A stretch of DNA of 60,000 nt from Bolinopsis microptera (Eukaryota; Ctenophora; Tentaculata; Lobata; Bolinopsidae), in the NCBI RefSeq assembly GCF_026151205.1, contig NC_087078.1:14961118-15021117 (forward strand), read 5' to 3'. Below the pieces are notes generated by a model. The model did no database searches, was not told the origin of the DNA, and saw only the letters and a list, made by a program, of their open reading frames with translations. Positions 59,092 through 60,000 of this stretch are shown one piece after another (positions within the stretch are counted from its first letter, which is position 1; every line of letters starts with the position of its first letter). Both the position numbers and the translations under genes were made by a program.

Positions 59092-60000
59092 TCAAACATT
59101 GCCACAGCTATCTCCAACAATATCATCCGATCTCTCTAAAGAAATGTCCCTTTTCCTGGCCGCTCTGTTCGCAGTATCGGGCCCCATCCCTCTGCAACTG
59201 TTAGGTGTGCCGATACTCTGAACCCCCTTCCGTGTCGTATTAACTGAAAGTTTAGGAGTAGCTGTAGTTCTGTTAGGCATACCACTTTCATTGTTACGAC
59301 TCTTCGTGGGGTCAGAGTTATGTGATGACGTCATCTCTTGTATACGGTGGTGGATGTAGTCCCGGAAAGGCTTCATTCGCCAGTAGTATATTATAGGGTT
59401 GATCATACTGTTCAGTGCTGTTGGCACGTCAAACACTGCAATCCACGCGTAATATCGCTCAAAAGAGGAGTAAACATCGTTGTAGAGATGATCATAATAC
59501 AACATGTAGTAGTAGCCCTCTCCTGCTGACTCGTTAACATAGGGTGGTTTAGCCTCACTGTTCTTGTTCCAGTCGTCCCAGTCACTCATGGTATTTGAGA
59601 TGAGGTATTTGAGGTAGCCGAGGTATCCCAACATGGGGAAGTTACAGATAACGTAGACGAGAGTGAATATGATGACGGTGGTGGAGGCGTTTGAGTGGGC
59701 CTTGTGTCCCCCGCGCGTGTTTAACGCTCTCACTCGAGCCTGAAATACCAACTGTCAAAGAGAGATATTACATAGTCTAAAAAATAGGAGACATAGGTTG
59801 AACAACACTGTTTTTCATAGAAAAGGAGGAAGATCAAGATCGGCATTAAAAGGAGAAAGATTTTGGTAACAAGTTGGAAGTAAATACTAACTAATATACT
59901 CTTACCATTTTAAGATGTCTGAGTGATAGAACAACACATATCATAATAAACGGCATAGGAGCAGCCAAAGCACAACTCCAGGCTATCTTCTTGTTCATAT
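59092..60000 (-). CDS. class A (rhodopsin-like) GPCR, 3' part only
   Basis: The exon ending at 59906 (from beyond 60000) encodes a TM5-like segment (AAPMPFIMICVVLSLRHLKM). It splices in phase 0 to 59751-59092, which encodes the third loop, TM6 (TTVIIFTLVYVICNFP, the CWxP-region variant CNFP), an unusually long acidic/Tyr-rich third outer loop of ~50 residues, TM7 with NPIIYY, a short amphipathic helix 8, and a Ser/Thr/Arg-rich tail ending CGNV. A second acceptor 12 nt further in (CAG/GCTCGA) would remove four residues. The ligand is unknown. The N-terminal half lies outside the window. It is convergent with, or nested in, the EF-hand gene. Confidence 0.85.

Overview
The window is eukaryotic nuclear DNA from an animal, AT-rich, with spliced genes (GT-AG introns), long introns full of repeats, and a TTAGGG-type (CCCTAA) telomere-like array. 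The gene content fits an invertebrate, perhaps an early-branching one such as a cnidarian: a divergent actin, a phospholipase B-like 2 gene, GTP-cyclohydrolase feedback regulator-like genes, a large SRCR plus cysteine-rich-repeat receptor, an EF-hand/coiled-coil protein and a rhodopsin-class GPCR. The species cannot be named from this sequence.

Layout. (1) 0.2-16.0 kb, minus strand: a gene of at least 15 coding exons for an RNF25-like RWD-RING ubiquitin ligase with a very long acidic, polyQ and Arg/Gly/Asn-rich C-terminal half. All its exon phases are compatible. A single-exon actin gene (1.77-2.90 kb, plus strand) lies inside one of its introns. A 33-bp minisatellite at 0.34-0.83 kb is a tandem array of 3' splice sites at the start of its last certain exon. 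(2) 16-21 kb: mostly remnants, namely a LINE 3' end, a GC-rich palindromic element and a frameshifted FLYWCH/MULE transposase. (3) 21.1-25.2 kb, plus strand: a PLBD2-like gene with an apparent 64-nt frame-breaking (poison) exon, then a GCHFR (GFRP) homologue and a diverged GFRP-like neighbour. (4) 26-27.5 kb: a tRNA-headed SINE-like repeat and a perfect palindrome. (5) 27.7-34.9 kb, minus strand: a type I membrane protein with signal peptide, three SRCR domains, a Thr-Cys-Pro-Pro hexapeptide tract, many GCC2/GCC3-like repeats, a TM segment and a tyrosine-motif tail. As assembled its repeat region carries two mutually compensating single-base frameshifts. (6) 35.2 to beyond 58.8 kb, plus strand: an EF-hand and coiled-coil gene resembling Rab11-FIP3/4. 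Its EF-hand exon is duplicated, and an inverted fragment of the neighbouring receptor gene lies between the copies. (7) 59.1-60 kb, minus strand: the 3' part of a class A GPCR.

The most unusual structures are mobile or repetitive. An 8.2-kb foldback element (42382-50596) with multi-kb inverted arms built from GCGCTTATAAGCGC-like repeats is flanked by a perfect 8-bp target duplication (CTTTCAGC). Nested inside it are a 752-bp MITE with its own perfect 8-bp duplication, a reverse-transcriptase fragment and a near-perfect 568-bp tandem duplication. Next to it is a 1.9-kb 12-bp satellite. Others are a 1.1-kb foldback element with a related empty site in the same window, a MITE with poly-G/poly-C ends, and a small inverted-repeat element whose interior is 34 telomeric repeats. 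All gene models come from reading splice signals and phase by eye. None has transcript support here.
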